A stretch of DNA of 6,981 nt from Anaerolineae bacterium (GCA_020433835.1 JAGRBY010000381.1:1-6981); one strand, 5' to 3'; positions 1 through 5,414 are shown, counted from the first letter of the stretch. The notes: generated by a model not told the origin, from the letters alone. Program-made: numbers and translations.

Positions 1-184
1 CGGCCTCCCATTCCCACAGTGCCGAGCAGGTGGCGGTTTTGATGCCCCGCGCAATCAGATCGACCAACGCATCGGCCAATTGGGCGTTATCGCCAAACTG
101 CTCGGCTACGTAGTGTTCCTGCGGGGTGGTTTCGTCGGGATGATTTGTTTGATAGTCTTGCCAGAACTGGGCGATTAGGTCCAT
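1..184 (-). CDS. ASCH-domain protein, N-terminal part (cut by window edge)
   Basis: Only the first 61 codons lie in the window; the gene continues to the left. The translation begins MDLIAQFWQDYQ and contains an FGD motif near residue 32, an LADALVDLIARGIKTAT stretch near residues 39-55, and a W-E-W end. This matches the N-terminal half of ASCH-domain proteins, whose GxKT(A)T signature lies in a PUA-like beta barrel thought to bind RNA or modified nucleosides. The specific substrate is unknown, and some relatives are N4-acetylcytidine amidohydrolases. The ATG at 184-182 overlaps the stop codon of the upstream membrane-protein gene by 10 nt (ATGGACCTAA) and has no clear Shine-Dalgarno sequence, so translation is probably coupled to that gene. 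The family call is fairly sure; the exact function is not. Confidence 0.78.
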   Translation of the reverse strand, partial: MDLIAQFWQDYQTNHPDETTPQEHYVAEQFGDNAQLADALVDLIARGIKTATCSALWEWEA

Positions 185-1005
185 TGTAATTGTTTTTTGT
201 TGTCGGTGGCTTGCGCTTGTAAAACGTGCAGGAGGATACCGACCAGGGCAAAGATGATCAAATGGCCGCAGTACAGCCACAGGGTTAGATTGGTGGCGGT
301 TAGCGCCTGACGATACAAAAGCACCATCAGCAGGTCGAGTCCGGCGGCGGCGATCATCAGGCTGGGCAAATGGTGCAGACAGTGCCAATCGCGCTCCACT
401 TGAAACCACAGCAACCCCGCGCCAAATGCGCCGAACCAGGCTGCAAAGATGCGCACCATCAAGGGGCTGGTCGGCCAGGGCCATTGGGCCACGGCGGCAG
501 CCGGCCATAGAATCAGCACGATGCCCGCCGCCAGCACCAGCACGCCGGTGACGGTTGCTACCTGGCGGGTGACGGGCCGCACAGGGACTACCGGCTCCCA
601 GTTGGCTCCGCGCCGCTCCTGAACGAGGTAGATCGCCAGCGCCAGCAAGGGTGCGCCGATGTAAATGATCAACCAGTAAGCCAGACGGATGCCCGGCGTA
701 AATTTATCGAGGTGTAGAAAGGTGACCCAGGTGATGAGGATACCGGCGGTAACCAGCACCGGCACCAAATAGCGGGCCGGTTCCCATTGATTGCGCCACA
801 CGGCCAGCGATACGGCCACGGCTCCGCCCAGATAGAGTACGCCAAACAGCCCGGCGTTAATCGGCGGTTTGATCGTCCAGAAGAAAAGCGTGCTGGTTAA
901 ATCTGGTAAAAAAATAAGGATGATGGCTCCGGCCAGGGCGTTGAGCGCCACAAAAGCGTAGATAAAACGCGCCCAGCCGGTAAGCTGTGTGTTTTTGTTG
1001 GGCAT
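175..1005 (-). CDS. Eight-helix integral membrane protein with internal duplication, function unknown
   Basis: I do not recognise a named family with certainty. From the chosen start the protein has 276 residues and about eight hydrophobic helices (roughly 12-33, 51-69, 79-97, 107-127, 149-167, 183-200, 213-231 and 240-262). The two halves look like copies of one four-helix unit: P34, W43 and P47 in the first half recur as P168, W177 and P181 in the second, all at an offset of 134 residues. The ATG at 1005-1003 is chosen because GAGGAG stands 6 nt upstream. An in-frame GTG at 1113 would add 36 residues, but these are polar, low in hydrophobicity and lack a ribosome binding site. The gene overlaps the ASCH gene by 10 nt, implying co-expression. 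It acts in the cytoplasmic membrane; no catalytic motif was seen. Confidence 0.8.
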   Translation of the reverse strand: MPNKNTQLTGWARFIYAFVALNALAGAIILIFLPDLTSTLFFWTIKPPINAGLFGVLYLGGAVAVSLAVWRNQWEPARYLVPVLVTAGILITWVTFLHLDKFTPGIRLAYWLIIYIGAPLLALAIYLVQERRGANWEPVVPVRPVTRQVATVTGVLVLAAGIVLILWPAAAVAQWPWPTSPLMVRIFAAWFGAFGAGLLWFQVERDWHCLHHLPSLMIAAAGLDLLMVLLYRQALTATNLTLWLYCGHLIIFALVGILLHVLQAQATDNKKQLQWT

Positions 1006-1176
1006 GATGATCTCCTCGTTCGGTTTTGTTACGGCTTTACGATGGGTTATGTTGGCCGACCACGGGCTTTTTGCCGCCACTTGCGTTTGCGCGTTTGGTT
1101 TGCTTGTCGGCACGACTATTGAAAGCTGACCCCATCTGCCGTTGAATGGAAAATTTTTCCTGTTGAATATGCATGC

Positions 1177-1185
1177 AGTATAGCA
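1177..1185 (-). promoter_or_regulatory. Extended -10 promoter for the membrane protein/ASCH operon
   Basis: On the minus strand this reads TGCTATACT, an extended -10 element (TGn followed by TATACT). No good -35 box is seen 16-18 nt upstream, which extended -10 promoters do not need. Transcription would start near 1170, giving a 5' UTR of about 165 nt to the ATG at 1005. Just inside the transcript lies GGAAAATTTTTCC (1148-1160), a 6-bp dyad flanked by two GTTGAAT copies on the plus strand, which could be an operator. Confidence 0.5.
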
Positions 1186-1352
1186 TCAAGGTGTACCTAA
1201 AGTGTGAAAAAAAGGTGCATTTCCAGGCGTAGGCCGCAGTAAGCGCGTGATGAGGATGAAGTCGGGCGCGATAGGGCTAGGATTGGGAATGAACTGTAGA
1301 ACAAGGTGCTGACTTGTTGGGGGTGGGACAAAGCATTGTAAATCAACAAATT
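1186..1352. other. Intergenic stretch with no recognised feature
   Basis: This stretch lies between the extended -10 element and the 41-bp repeat block. It contains a short A run and no ORF with a ribosome binding site. No stable hairpin or RNA gene was seen by eye. Confidence 0.4.
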
Positions 1353-1470
1353 AATCGGGGAATCACAAAGCTAGCTTTGTGACTCCGGCACGTAATCGGG
1401 TAATTGCAAAGCAAGCTTTGTGACTCCGGCACGTAATCGGGTAATTTCTAAAACCACAAAGCTTTGTCGC
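1353..1470. repeat. 41-bp tandem repeat, each unit carrying a CAAAGC/GCTTTG palindrome
   Basis: Units begin at 1353, 1394 and 1435, each opening with AATCGGG and spaced exactly 41 bp. The first two units share the end GCTTTGTGACTCCGGCACGT. The third is partial and diverges after the AATCGGGTAATT head. Each unit carries a palindrome: TCACAAAGCTAGCTTTGTGA (1363-1382, perfect 20 bp), CAAAGC-AA-GCTTTG (1407-1420), and ACAAAGCTTTGT (1456-1467, perfect 12 bp). The block starts 8 bp downstream (in the minus sense) of the ThuA-like stop codon, so it may end that transcript, although no long U tract follows the hairpins. Confidence 0.85.
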
Positions 1471-1478
1471 TTTTATAG

Positions 1479-2117
1479 TTAGGTGTGGGGCGGGTTGCCG
1501 CACCAGTGTAGGGCATTTTTGATGAGGTTTTGGTAAACGGGATGCAGCCACACTTCCAGATTATGGCCCGGCGTCAGCACGCAGACGCGACCTGCGCCTT
1601 CGGTGCGGCTCCAGCCGCCGGGTTGGGTGCCGTGCGCCGATGTTGTGGTCAGAAATATGTCGGCCTGGTCGTCATCGAAATGCATGAAGTAGTGTTCGTC
1701 GGTAATGGTGAAGGGGTGGCTGCCGGTGGTGAGCGGGTGGTGCGGCTGTGGCTGTAGCATGACCGGACATTGCGGCGGATGGTGGTCAAAAATGCCGCCC
1801 AGCAGATTGCGCAGCAGCGGCACGTCTTCATAACCGGCGGCACCGGAGTGGATGACCAGCAGGCCGCCGCCCCGGCGCACGTAATCGACAAAGGCAGCGG
1901 CTACGTGCTCGTTCAGCCAGGGCTGTTGGTTGGTGGCGGTGGTGTGGTTTGCTTTGGTGAGGATGATGGTGGGGTAGCTGTTCATCTTTTCCGCCGCCCC
2001 GGCCCGTCCGTTTTCGAGCCAGTCGAAGGTAAAGCCGCGCTCGGCCAGGGGGGCGAGACCGGCGCGTGGCGTGCGGGCCGGATGCCAGTAATCGTCGCAA
2101 AGCACCAGGGTTGGCAT
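1479..2117 (-). CDS. ThuA-like domain protein (class I glutamine amidotransferase-like fold)
   Basis: The 212-aa protein matches the ThuA-like family: an N-terminal strand (PTLVLCDDY), then VDYVRRGGGLLVIHSG (about 77-92), a DEHY element (140-143), and the C-terminal GAGRVCVLTPGHNLEVW (174-190) followed by LIKNALHWC. Length and motif order fit a complete stand-alone ThuA domain of about 210-240 residues. The family is linked to trehalose/disaccharide use in rhizobia and otherwise has broad, mostly uncharacterised roles. It adopts a glutamine-amidotransferase-like fold but usually lacks the nucleophilic cysteine at the elbow; here the GGGLLVIHSG turn likewise has no Cys. The ATG at 2117 has AAGGAG 6 nt upstream, which fixes the start. 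No signal peptide is evident, so it is probably cytoplasmic. There is no sugar gene nearby to suggest the substrate. Confidence 0.85.
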   Translation of the reverse strand: MPTLVLCDDYWHPARTPRAGLAPLAERGFTFDWLENGRAGAAEKMNSYPTIILTKANHTTATNQQPWLNEHVAAAFVDYVRRGGGLLVIHSGAAGYEDVPLLRNLLGGIFDHHPPQCPVMLQPQPHHPLTTGSHPFTITDEHYFMHFDDDQADIFLTTTSAHGTQPGGWSRTEGAGRVCVLTPGHNLEVWLHPVYQNLIKNALHWCGNPPHT

Positions 2118-2202
2118 AGGCAGCTCCTTGAGGGTATAGCATGTGGTAGCACACCATTAAACCGTGGAGACGTGAGAACGACGGAAAATCGACGAGATAA
2201 TC

Positions 2203-2267
2203 GACAGAATTAACAAGATTTACTAAATTGTGATCGATAAAATCGTGATAATCTTGTCAATCCTGTC
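2203..2267. repeat. Long inverted repeat (18-bp arms) between the DUF294 and ThuA-like genes
   Basis: The left arm GACAGAATTAACAAGATT (2203-2220) is the inverse complement of AATCTTGTCAATCCTGTC (2250-2267) at 16 of 18 positions. Both differences become G-U pairs in a minus-strand transcript, so RNA made in the direction of the flanking genes could form a continuous 18-bp stem around a 29-nt loop. Sequences of the type 'aatcttgt-aatcctgtc' are common intergenic repeats in several phyla, so this is probably a dispersed element. It may attenuate transcription between the two genes. No U tract directly follows the stem. Confidence 0.65.
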
Positions 2268-2343
2268 TAAATTTTTCTTTACCCTGGTTTAGTGCAGCGC
2301 TACCTGGCATGTTCAATAGGGGATTTTACCGGCTTATGAAGGA

Positions 2344-4146
2344 TTAGCCCAATACGTCGGTGCGAAAACGCTGGGCGATGGTGTCTTGAATATCGCGAAT
2401 GTAGTGCAGCGACTCGCGTAGGCGGCGTTTCTCTGGACCCAGCAGGTGGCTGAGCAGAATTTTGTCGTCCGTTGGGTGTCCCTCGGTGATTTCGCGGAGT
2501 TGTTCACGTAGCCGGAGCCACTGTAGGTAGCGGAAAGCGTCGGCCAGGGCGGTAGCTCCTTCTCGACTGAGTAAACTGGCATGCCCGGCAACATCGAGGC
2601 GTTCCAGGGTTGAGCGCGTTTGGGCGTTGGTTTGGATGGCGTACATGCGGGCTATGGCTACGATGGGCGCAATGCCGCCTTTCTTGAGATCAACAAGCCC
2701 ATCTTCATCGCGAATGCCGCGAAAGAAGCCTAAGGGTGGGGTAAAACTGAGGGCATTACCGGCTAGCTGGGCGAGAAAGATCGGTCTGTGTTTGGCCTGG
2801 GCGATAATGCGATCCAGGGAATAGAGCGGCAGCGTGCCGTGAACGCGTCGGAAATCGAAGAAGATGGCGGCTTCGAGCAGGCCTTGGGGTTCGGGTTTGT
2901 TGAGCCAGTTGTAAAACAGCGTTTGCCAGTGGGTTAAGGGATAACACCAGCGGGTTGCCATGTAACCGCCGGGGCAAGGCGGAAAGCCGGCCTGGATTAG
3001 TTTGTCGACGACGCGTTTGGACAGTTCGGTAAAGTAGGTTTGGGCGGCGGGAGTGTTATCGTCATAAATTAGGGCGTTGTCCTGGTCGGTGAGGAGTGTT
3101 TGCTCCATGCGGCCTTCGGAGCCAAGAACCAGCCAGGCGTACAGGGTGGGCGGCGGGCCGAGTTCGGCTTCGGTTACTTTAAGGAGCCGTTTGATGAGGG
3201 CATCGTTGAGGCTGGCGACAATACGTCCAATTTGCTCGATTTGTAGACCGTCGTTGAAAAGAGCCTGTACCGTGCGCGTGATTTCCGAACGGTAATTAAC
3301 GGTGGCCTCGGTCGTTGATAGGTTATCGAGCTGCTGGAGTAAATAGAGCGGACTTTTAGCCTGGAAGCGGAGCAGATCGTTGTTAGAGACGATGCCTTTG
3401 ATCTTACCGTCTGCCAGCAGGGGTAAATGGTCGGCACGCTCTTCGATCATAAAGAGCAGCGCGCCGTAGAGCGGGGTGTCGGCCGGCAGCGCTTTAACCG
3501 GACGGATCATGACTTGCTCGGCTTTTGTTTCCGGACCAAATCCCTCGGCCATAACGTGGTTGACGAGCGTTTTCATGGTGACAATGCCAAATTCATCGCC
3601 ATCGACCAAGACCGAACTGATGCCCTGATCGCGCATTATTTTGGCGATATCTTTGATGGGCGTTTTGGCCCCCACTACTGCCGGTGGGCGATGAATAAGC
3701 GTTTCAACAGGCCGGGCCAACTCGCTGCCGAAGCTGAGGGTGTCGGCTTCCCAGGTTTCGTGGAGCTGTTGGCTTAAATCTCTCAGGAAAAACTCGGCAA
3801 ACTCTTGGTTGTTGATGAGATGATTGAAGGTTTCTTTGGGAATGGCATAGAGGACAACGTTGGTGCCACTGACGGCATCGCGATTGGGTGGACAGTCGAG
3901 CAGCATAGAGGGGTAGCCGAACATTTCACCGGCCCCGGCCACATAAATTTCTTCACCCCTGTGCAAAAATCGAACCCGGCCTTCACGAATGAAGTAGAAA
4001 TATTGGCTAGGCGTACCGTCTTGCCGCAGAATGGTGGTGCCGGATAAATAGTGCAGGGTTTGATAGGTTTGCTCAACACGTTTCAGTTCGGAGGGGGTTA
4101 GATATTCAAATGGCGAGCATAATTTTACAAAATCCATAGGTTTCAC
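2344..4146 (-). CDS. cNMP-binding / CBS-pair / DUF294 nucleotidyltransferase-like signalling protein
   Basis: The 600-aa protein has the full architecture of this bacterial family. A cyclic-nucleotide-binding (CAP_ED-like) domain spans about residues 12-128 (ILRQDGTPSQYFYFIREGRV). A tandem CBS pair spans about 154-264 (GISSVLVDGDEFGIVT; ADHLPLLADGKIKGIVSNNDL). A DUF294 nucleotidyltransferase-like domain follows, with LGSEGRMEQ (341-349) and TDQDNA (353-358), whose D354 and D356 are the likely metal ligands. A C-terminal substrate-binding helical domain spans about 465-595. DUF294 resembles GlnD/GlnE-type nucleotidyltransferases; the target is unknown. It is cytoplasmic, sensing nucleotides through the cNMP and CBS domains. 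The start is either GTG at 4146 (AAGG 8 nt upstream) or ATG at 4137 (GGTGA upstream), a difference of three residues. No damage is seen. A consensus promoter lies 137 nt upstream. Confidence 0.93.
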   Translation of the reverse strand: MKPMDFVKLCSPFEYLTPSELKRVEQTYQTLHYLSGTTILRQDGTPSQYFYFIREGRVRFLHRGEEIYVAGAGEMFGYPSMLLDCPPNRDAVSGTNVVLYAIPKETFNHLINNQEFAEFFLRDLSQQLHETWEADTLSFGSELARPVETLIHRPPAVVGAKTPIKDIAKIMRDQGISSVLVDGDEFGIVTMKTLVNHVMAEGFGPETKAEQVMIRPVKALPADTPLYGALLFMIEERADHLPLLADGKIKGIVSNNDLLRFQAKSPLYLLQQLDNLSTTEATVNYRSEITRTVQALFNDGLQIEQIGRIVASLNDALIKRLLKVTEAELGPPPTLYAWLVLGSEGRMEQTLLTDQDNALIYDDNTPAAQTYFTELSKRVVDKLIQAGFPPCPGGYMATRWCYPLTHWQTLFYNWLNKPEPQGLLEAAIFFDFRRVHGTLPLYSLDRIIAQAKHRPIFLAQLAGNALSFTPPLGFFRGIRDEDGLVDLKKGGIAPIVAIARMYAIQTNAQTRSTLERLDVAGHASLLSREGATALADAFRYLQWLRLREQLREITEGHPTDDKILLSHLLGPEKRRLRESLHYIRDIQDTIAQRFRTDVLG

Positions 4147-4173
4147 CGTTGGAACCTTGAATAAATTGAGAGA

Positions 4174-4203
4174 GGGGTAGGGGGTAGGGAGTAGGGAGTA
4201 GGG
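4174..4203 (+). repeat. G-tract heptamer repeat, possible G-quadruplex
   Basis: Five plus-strand G runs (4174-4177, 4180-4184, 4187-4189, 4194-4196, 4201-4203) are separated by TA, TA, AGTA and AGTA, giving about two GGGAGTA heptamers. This satisfies the usual G3+ with 1-7-nt-loop quadruplex pattern. It lies in the 5' UTR of the DUF294 gene, so the transcript carries the C-rich strand and the template strand carries the G runs. Confidence 0.6.
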
Positions 4204-4282
4204 AAAAAATGGTGACGGGAGAATACTATAAGTGTGTTCGCTGGTGTGAGGTATAGAGTAGGAGGTTGATCATTGTAATAGT

Positions 4283-4311
4283 AGTGTACCCTGCGGATAA
4301 TTTGGTGTCAA
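4283..4311 (-). promoter_or_regulatory. Sigma-70-type promoter of the cNMP/CBS/DUF294 gene
   Basis: The minus strand reads TTGACA (4311-4306), a 17-bp spacer, then TACACT (4288-4283). That is a perfect -35 box, the optimal spacer and a -10 box with four of six consensus bases. Transcription would start near 4276 and leave a 5' UTR of about 130 nt that includes the G/C-tract repeat. The promoter is divergent from that of the first peptide cassette, with the two -35 boxes about 45 bp apart. Confidence 0.75.
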
Positions 4312-4356
4312 GCCTGTTTGTGGCCTTTGTCTTTATGAATTTTTGTAAAAAGTGCA

Positions 4357-4385
4357 TTGACAGAGCGTGTATATAGCTTTATACT
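4357..4385 (+). promoter_or_regulatory. Sigma-70-type promoter of peptide cassette 1
   Basis: TTGACA (4357-4362), a 17-bp spacer and TATACT (4380-4385) form a near-perfect housekeeping promoter. Transcription would start near 4392, giving a 5' UTR of about 175 nt that contains the conserved leader. A dyad TTGGT-TG-ACCAA (4396-4407) sits at the expected start site and could be an operator or a 5'-end hairpin. Confidence 0.8.
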
Positions 4386-4461
4386 GTTGCTACTGTTGGT
4401 TGACCAATGTACGCGCATAGCCTTACAAGGCAGGTTAAGGGCCACAATCAATTATAATTAT

Positions 4462-4528
4462 GAACCCGGCAGGTGTCGCGAGAGTTGACGCTTTCTTTCG
4501 CAACTCCGGAATTCCCTCCTCGACGGTT
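4462..4528 (+). promoter_or_regulatory. Conserved structured leader RNA, copy 1
   Basis: This 67-nt segment recurs at 5151-5221. Outside one hairpin loop and a 4-nt CGCG insertion in copy 2, 53 of 57 positions are identical. By-eye pairing gives a hairpin GAGTTG (4482-4487) with CAACTC (4501-4506), a closing CCG (4466-4468) with CGG (4507-4509), and a possible pseudoknot GTCG (4475-4478) with CGAC (4521-4524). The conserved CCCTCCTCG contains CTCCT (4516-4520), complementary to the AGGAG of the RBS. The last bases can alternatively form ACGG-TTCG-CCGT (4523-4534), a UUCG-capped hairpin. It is not coding, since the indel is 4 nt. It matches no riboswitch consensus I can recall. Confidence 0.7.
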
Positions 4529-4565
4529 CGCCGTAACGTAATCGAGAAAATAAGGAGAATAACCC

Positions 4566-4715
4566 ATGATTTATACTCGACGTATTCGACGCATACTTGT
4601 TGCTGCTTTGGTTGCTTTTGCCATCACCATGGCCGCGGCCACGCCTATCATCACCGACATAGCCGGATTTGATGGAACGGTTTCGGCTGATGGGTGTGAA
4701 GGATCAACGTGTTAG
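4566..4715 (+). CDS. Small secreted peptide 1 (49 aa, signal sequence plus C-terminal Cys-x4-Cys)
   Basis: Not a family I recognise. The 49-aa product starts MIYTRRIRR, a basic n-region, followed by a hydrophobic core (LVAALVAFAITM, 11-22) and AAA (23-25) as a signal-peptidase-I-like site. Cleavage there would release about 24 residues containing the block PIITDIAGF, an acidic middle (D31, D36, D42, E45) and cysteines at 44 and 49 (the last residue), able to form a small disulfide or other loop. AAGGAG stands 8 nt before the ATG. The paralogue at 5259-5408 has the same length and is identical at 30 of 49 residues, including both cysteines. Many conserved residues use different synonymous codons, which supports selection on the protein. 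The cassette has its own promoter, leader and terminator. It could be a peptide signal, a bacteriocin-like peptide or a small toxin. Confidence 0.8.
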   Translation: MIYTRRIRRILVAALVAFAITMAAATPIITDIAGFDGTVSADGCEGSTC

Positions 4716-4737
4716 AGGTTGAGCCGGGTTAGAATTG

Positions 4738-4778
4738 CCATCTGCGTGGGTATTGCCTGAGCAGACGGAGTCGGTTTT
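4738..4778 (+). terminator. Candidate weak terminator just after peptide gene 1
   Basis: CCATCTGC (4738-4745) pairs with GCAGACGG (4761-4768) with one A-C mismatch. A run of five T (4774-4778) follows after a 5-nt gap. The long loop and the gap make it weaker than the hairpin at 4808-4839. Confidence 0.35.
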
Positions 4779-4807
4779 TGGCTACAACATTATAGGCGTA
4801 ATTTTAC

Positions 4808-4839
4808 AACGGTAGGGCCGGTAGGCTCTACCGTTTTTT
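4808..4839 (+). terminator. Rho-independent terminator of peptide cassette 1
   Basis: CGGTAGGGCC (4810-4819) pairs with GGCTCTACCG (4824-4833) around a GGTA loop. All ten positions pair, one as G-U in RNA, with two further A-T pairs at the base. Six T (4834-4839) follow directly. Confidence 0.88.
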
Positions 4840-5067
4840 GTTGGGCAGAGAGGAAGAAACAATCACCTTCCCTATAAAAACTGCCTGATTGTAATTGTAA
4901 TTTCTATCGACATTACCCACTTGCCGTCAGGTACGACGGTTTTTTGCCTCTTCTTCTTCCATTTTCTACAAAAATAGCGCCTGGCCGGGGCTTTATTCCG
5001 GCAAACACCTCCAACAAATCTCACCGGGCTGCACGACGGCTGCCAAGATCAAATCGGTAAGGCATTG
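4840..5067. other. Non-coding spacer between the two peptide cassettes
   Basis: No ORF with a ribosome binding site was seen. The stretch holds the terminator-like hairpin at 4924-4945 and a hairpin without U tract, GCCGG (4984-4988) with CCGGC (4998-5002). It shows no recognisable third copy of the leader or the peptide. It shares no obvious similarity with the region upstream of cassette 1. Confidence 0.5.
4924..4945 (+). terminator. Second intrinsic terminator-like hairpin with no gene before it
   Basis: CCGTC (4924-4928) pairs with GACGG (4935-4939) around a 6-nt loop, followed directly by six T (4940-4945). The stem is short but the form is canonical. The stronger terminator at 4808-4839 lies about 85 nt upstream, so this one is either a backup or the end of a small RNA starting in between. 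Confidence 0.55.
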
Positions 5068-5073
5068 TATACT
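5068..5073 (+). promoter_or_regulatory. -10 box of peptide cassette 2
   Basis: TATACT is identical to the -10 box of cassette 1. It lies 78 nt before its leader (77 nt in cassette 1), which supports the same start site. No recognisable -35 box lies 16-18 nt upstream (AAGATC there), so the promoter may be weaker or need an activator. A dyad AATCAT-TG-ATGATT (5080-5093) overlaps the predicted start site. Confidence 0.55.
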
Positions 5074-5150
5074 TTAGCTAATCATTGATGATTGGTTGAG
5101 CGCTTAATCTTTCTAGACGAAATTTATTTTACAACAAAATACTATCAAAC

Positions 5151-5221
5151 GGACCCGGTAGGTGTCGCGCGCGAGAGTTGACGGCTCCCCCCGCAGCTCT
5201 GGAATTCCCTCCTCGACGGTT
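5151..5221 (+). promoter_or_regulatory. Conserved structured leader RNA, copy 2
   Basis: This is the counterpart of 4462-4528. The hairpin is kept as GAGTTG (5175-5180) with CAGCTC (5194-5199), where the A-to-G change turns a U-A pair into U-G. The closing CCG-CGG becomes CCG-TGG, again with one G-U pair. GTCG (5164-5167) can pair with CGAC (5214-5217). The inner stem is lengthened (CGG with CCG) and the loop is C-rich rather than T-rich. CTCCT (5209-5213) lies exactly 33 nt before AGGAG of the RBS, as in copy 1. A small hairpin ACTAA-TTT-TTAGT (5223-5235) lies between leader and RBS. Confidence 0.7.
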
Positions 5222-5258
5222 TACTAATTTTTAGTGACTGAGAATAGGAGATTATACA

Positions 5259-5408
5259 ATGACTTACTCACTGCGTGTCCGACAGATGATTGCTGCTGCA
5301 CTGGTTGCTTTGGCCCTAACGATGGCCGCCGCTGCCCCCATAGTCACCGACATAGCCGGTTTTGGTGGAACGGCTTCGGCTGATGAGTGTCAGGATATAG
5401 GTTGTTAA
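5259..5408 (+). CDS. Small secreted peptide 2 (49 aa, paralogue of peptide 1)
   Basis: This is a 49-aa product of unrecognised family, paralogous to the one at 4566-4715. It has a basic start (MTYSLRVRQM), a hydrophobic core (residues 11-22), AAAA as a signal-peptidase site, then PIVTDIAGF, a conserved GT-SAD segment and cysteines 44 and 49, again with Cys as the last residue. The four residues between the cysteines differ (QDIG here, EGST in copy 1), so the putative loop is the variable part. AGGAG lies 8 nt before the ATG, as in copy 1. The gene is followed at once by a strong hairpin and is convergent with the TPR gene, whose stop codon lies 75 nt further on. It is probably exported through Sec; no modification, peptidase or transporter gene is visible in the window. 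Confidence 0.82.
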   Translation: MTYSLRVRQMIAAALVALALTMAAAAPIVTDIAGFGGTASADECQDIGC

Positions 5409-5414
5409 ACTGTA

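Noticed and set aside
1006..1113. 36-residue N-terminal extension of the membrane protein from GTG 1113
   Set aside because: No Shine-Dalgarno sequence precedes the GTG, and the extension is polar. GAGGAG stands directly before the ATG at 1005.
1353..1470. 41-bp repeats as a CRISPR array
   Set aside because: The whole unit repeats with no unique spacers, there are only two full units, and no cas gene is present.
1530..2213. Plus-strand and alternative minus-strand ORFs over the ThuA-like gene
   Set aside because: They are shadows in a G+C-rich gene: no domain features and no RBS.
2250..2262. TTGACA within the inverted repeat as a -35 box for the ThuA-like gene
   Set aside because: No acceptable -10 box lies 16-18 nt downstream on the minus strand. 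The motif is explained by the repeat arm.
4514..4526. TCCTCGACGG read as the L3 region of an HDV-like self-cleaving ribozyme
   Set aside because: I could not lay out the required nested P1, P2 and P4 helices around it in either copy.
4460..4672. 70-aa plus-strand ORF from ATG 4460 through the leader into peptide gene 1
   Set aside because: It runs in another frame over the conserved leader, which has a 4-nt indel between copies. It has no RBS and no counterpart in copy 2, while the 49-aa frame has an ideal RBS and a paralogue.
5151..5221. Leader as a c-di-GMP-I (GEMM) riboswitch because of CCGGTAGGTG, or as the glutamine Downstream-peptide riboswitch because a short peptide follows
   Set aside because: The 5' half needed for GEMM (ACGCAAAGCC-like) is absent, and the GGAAGTAGG core of the glutamine class is missing.
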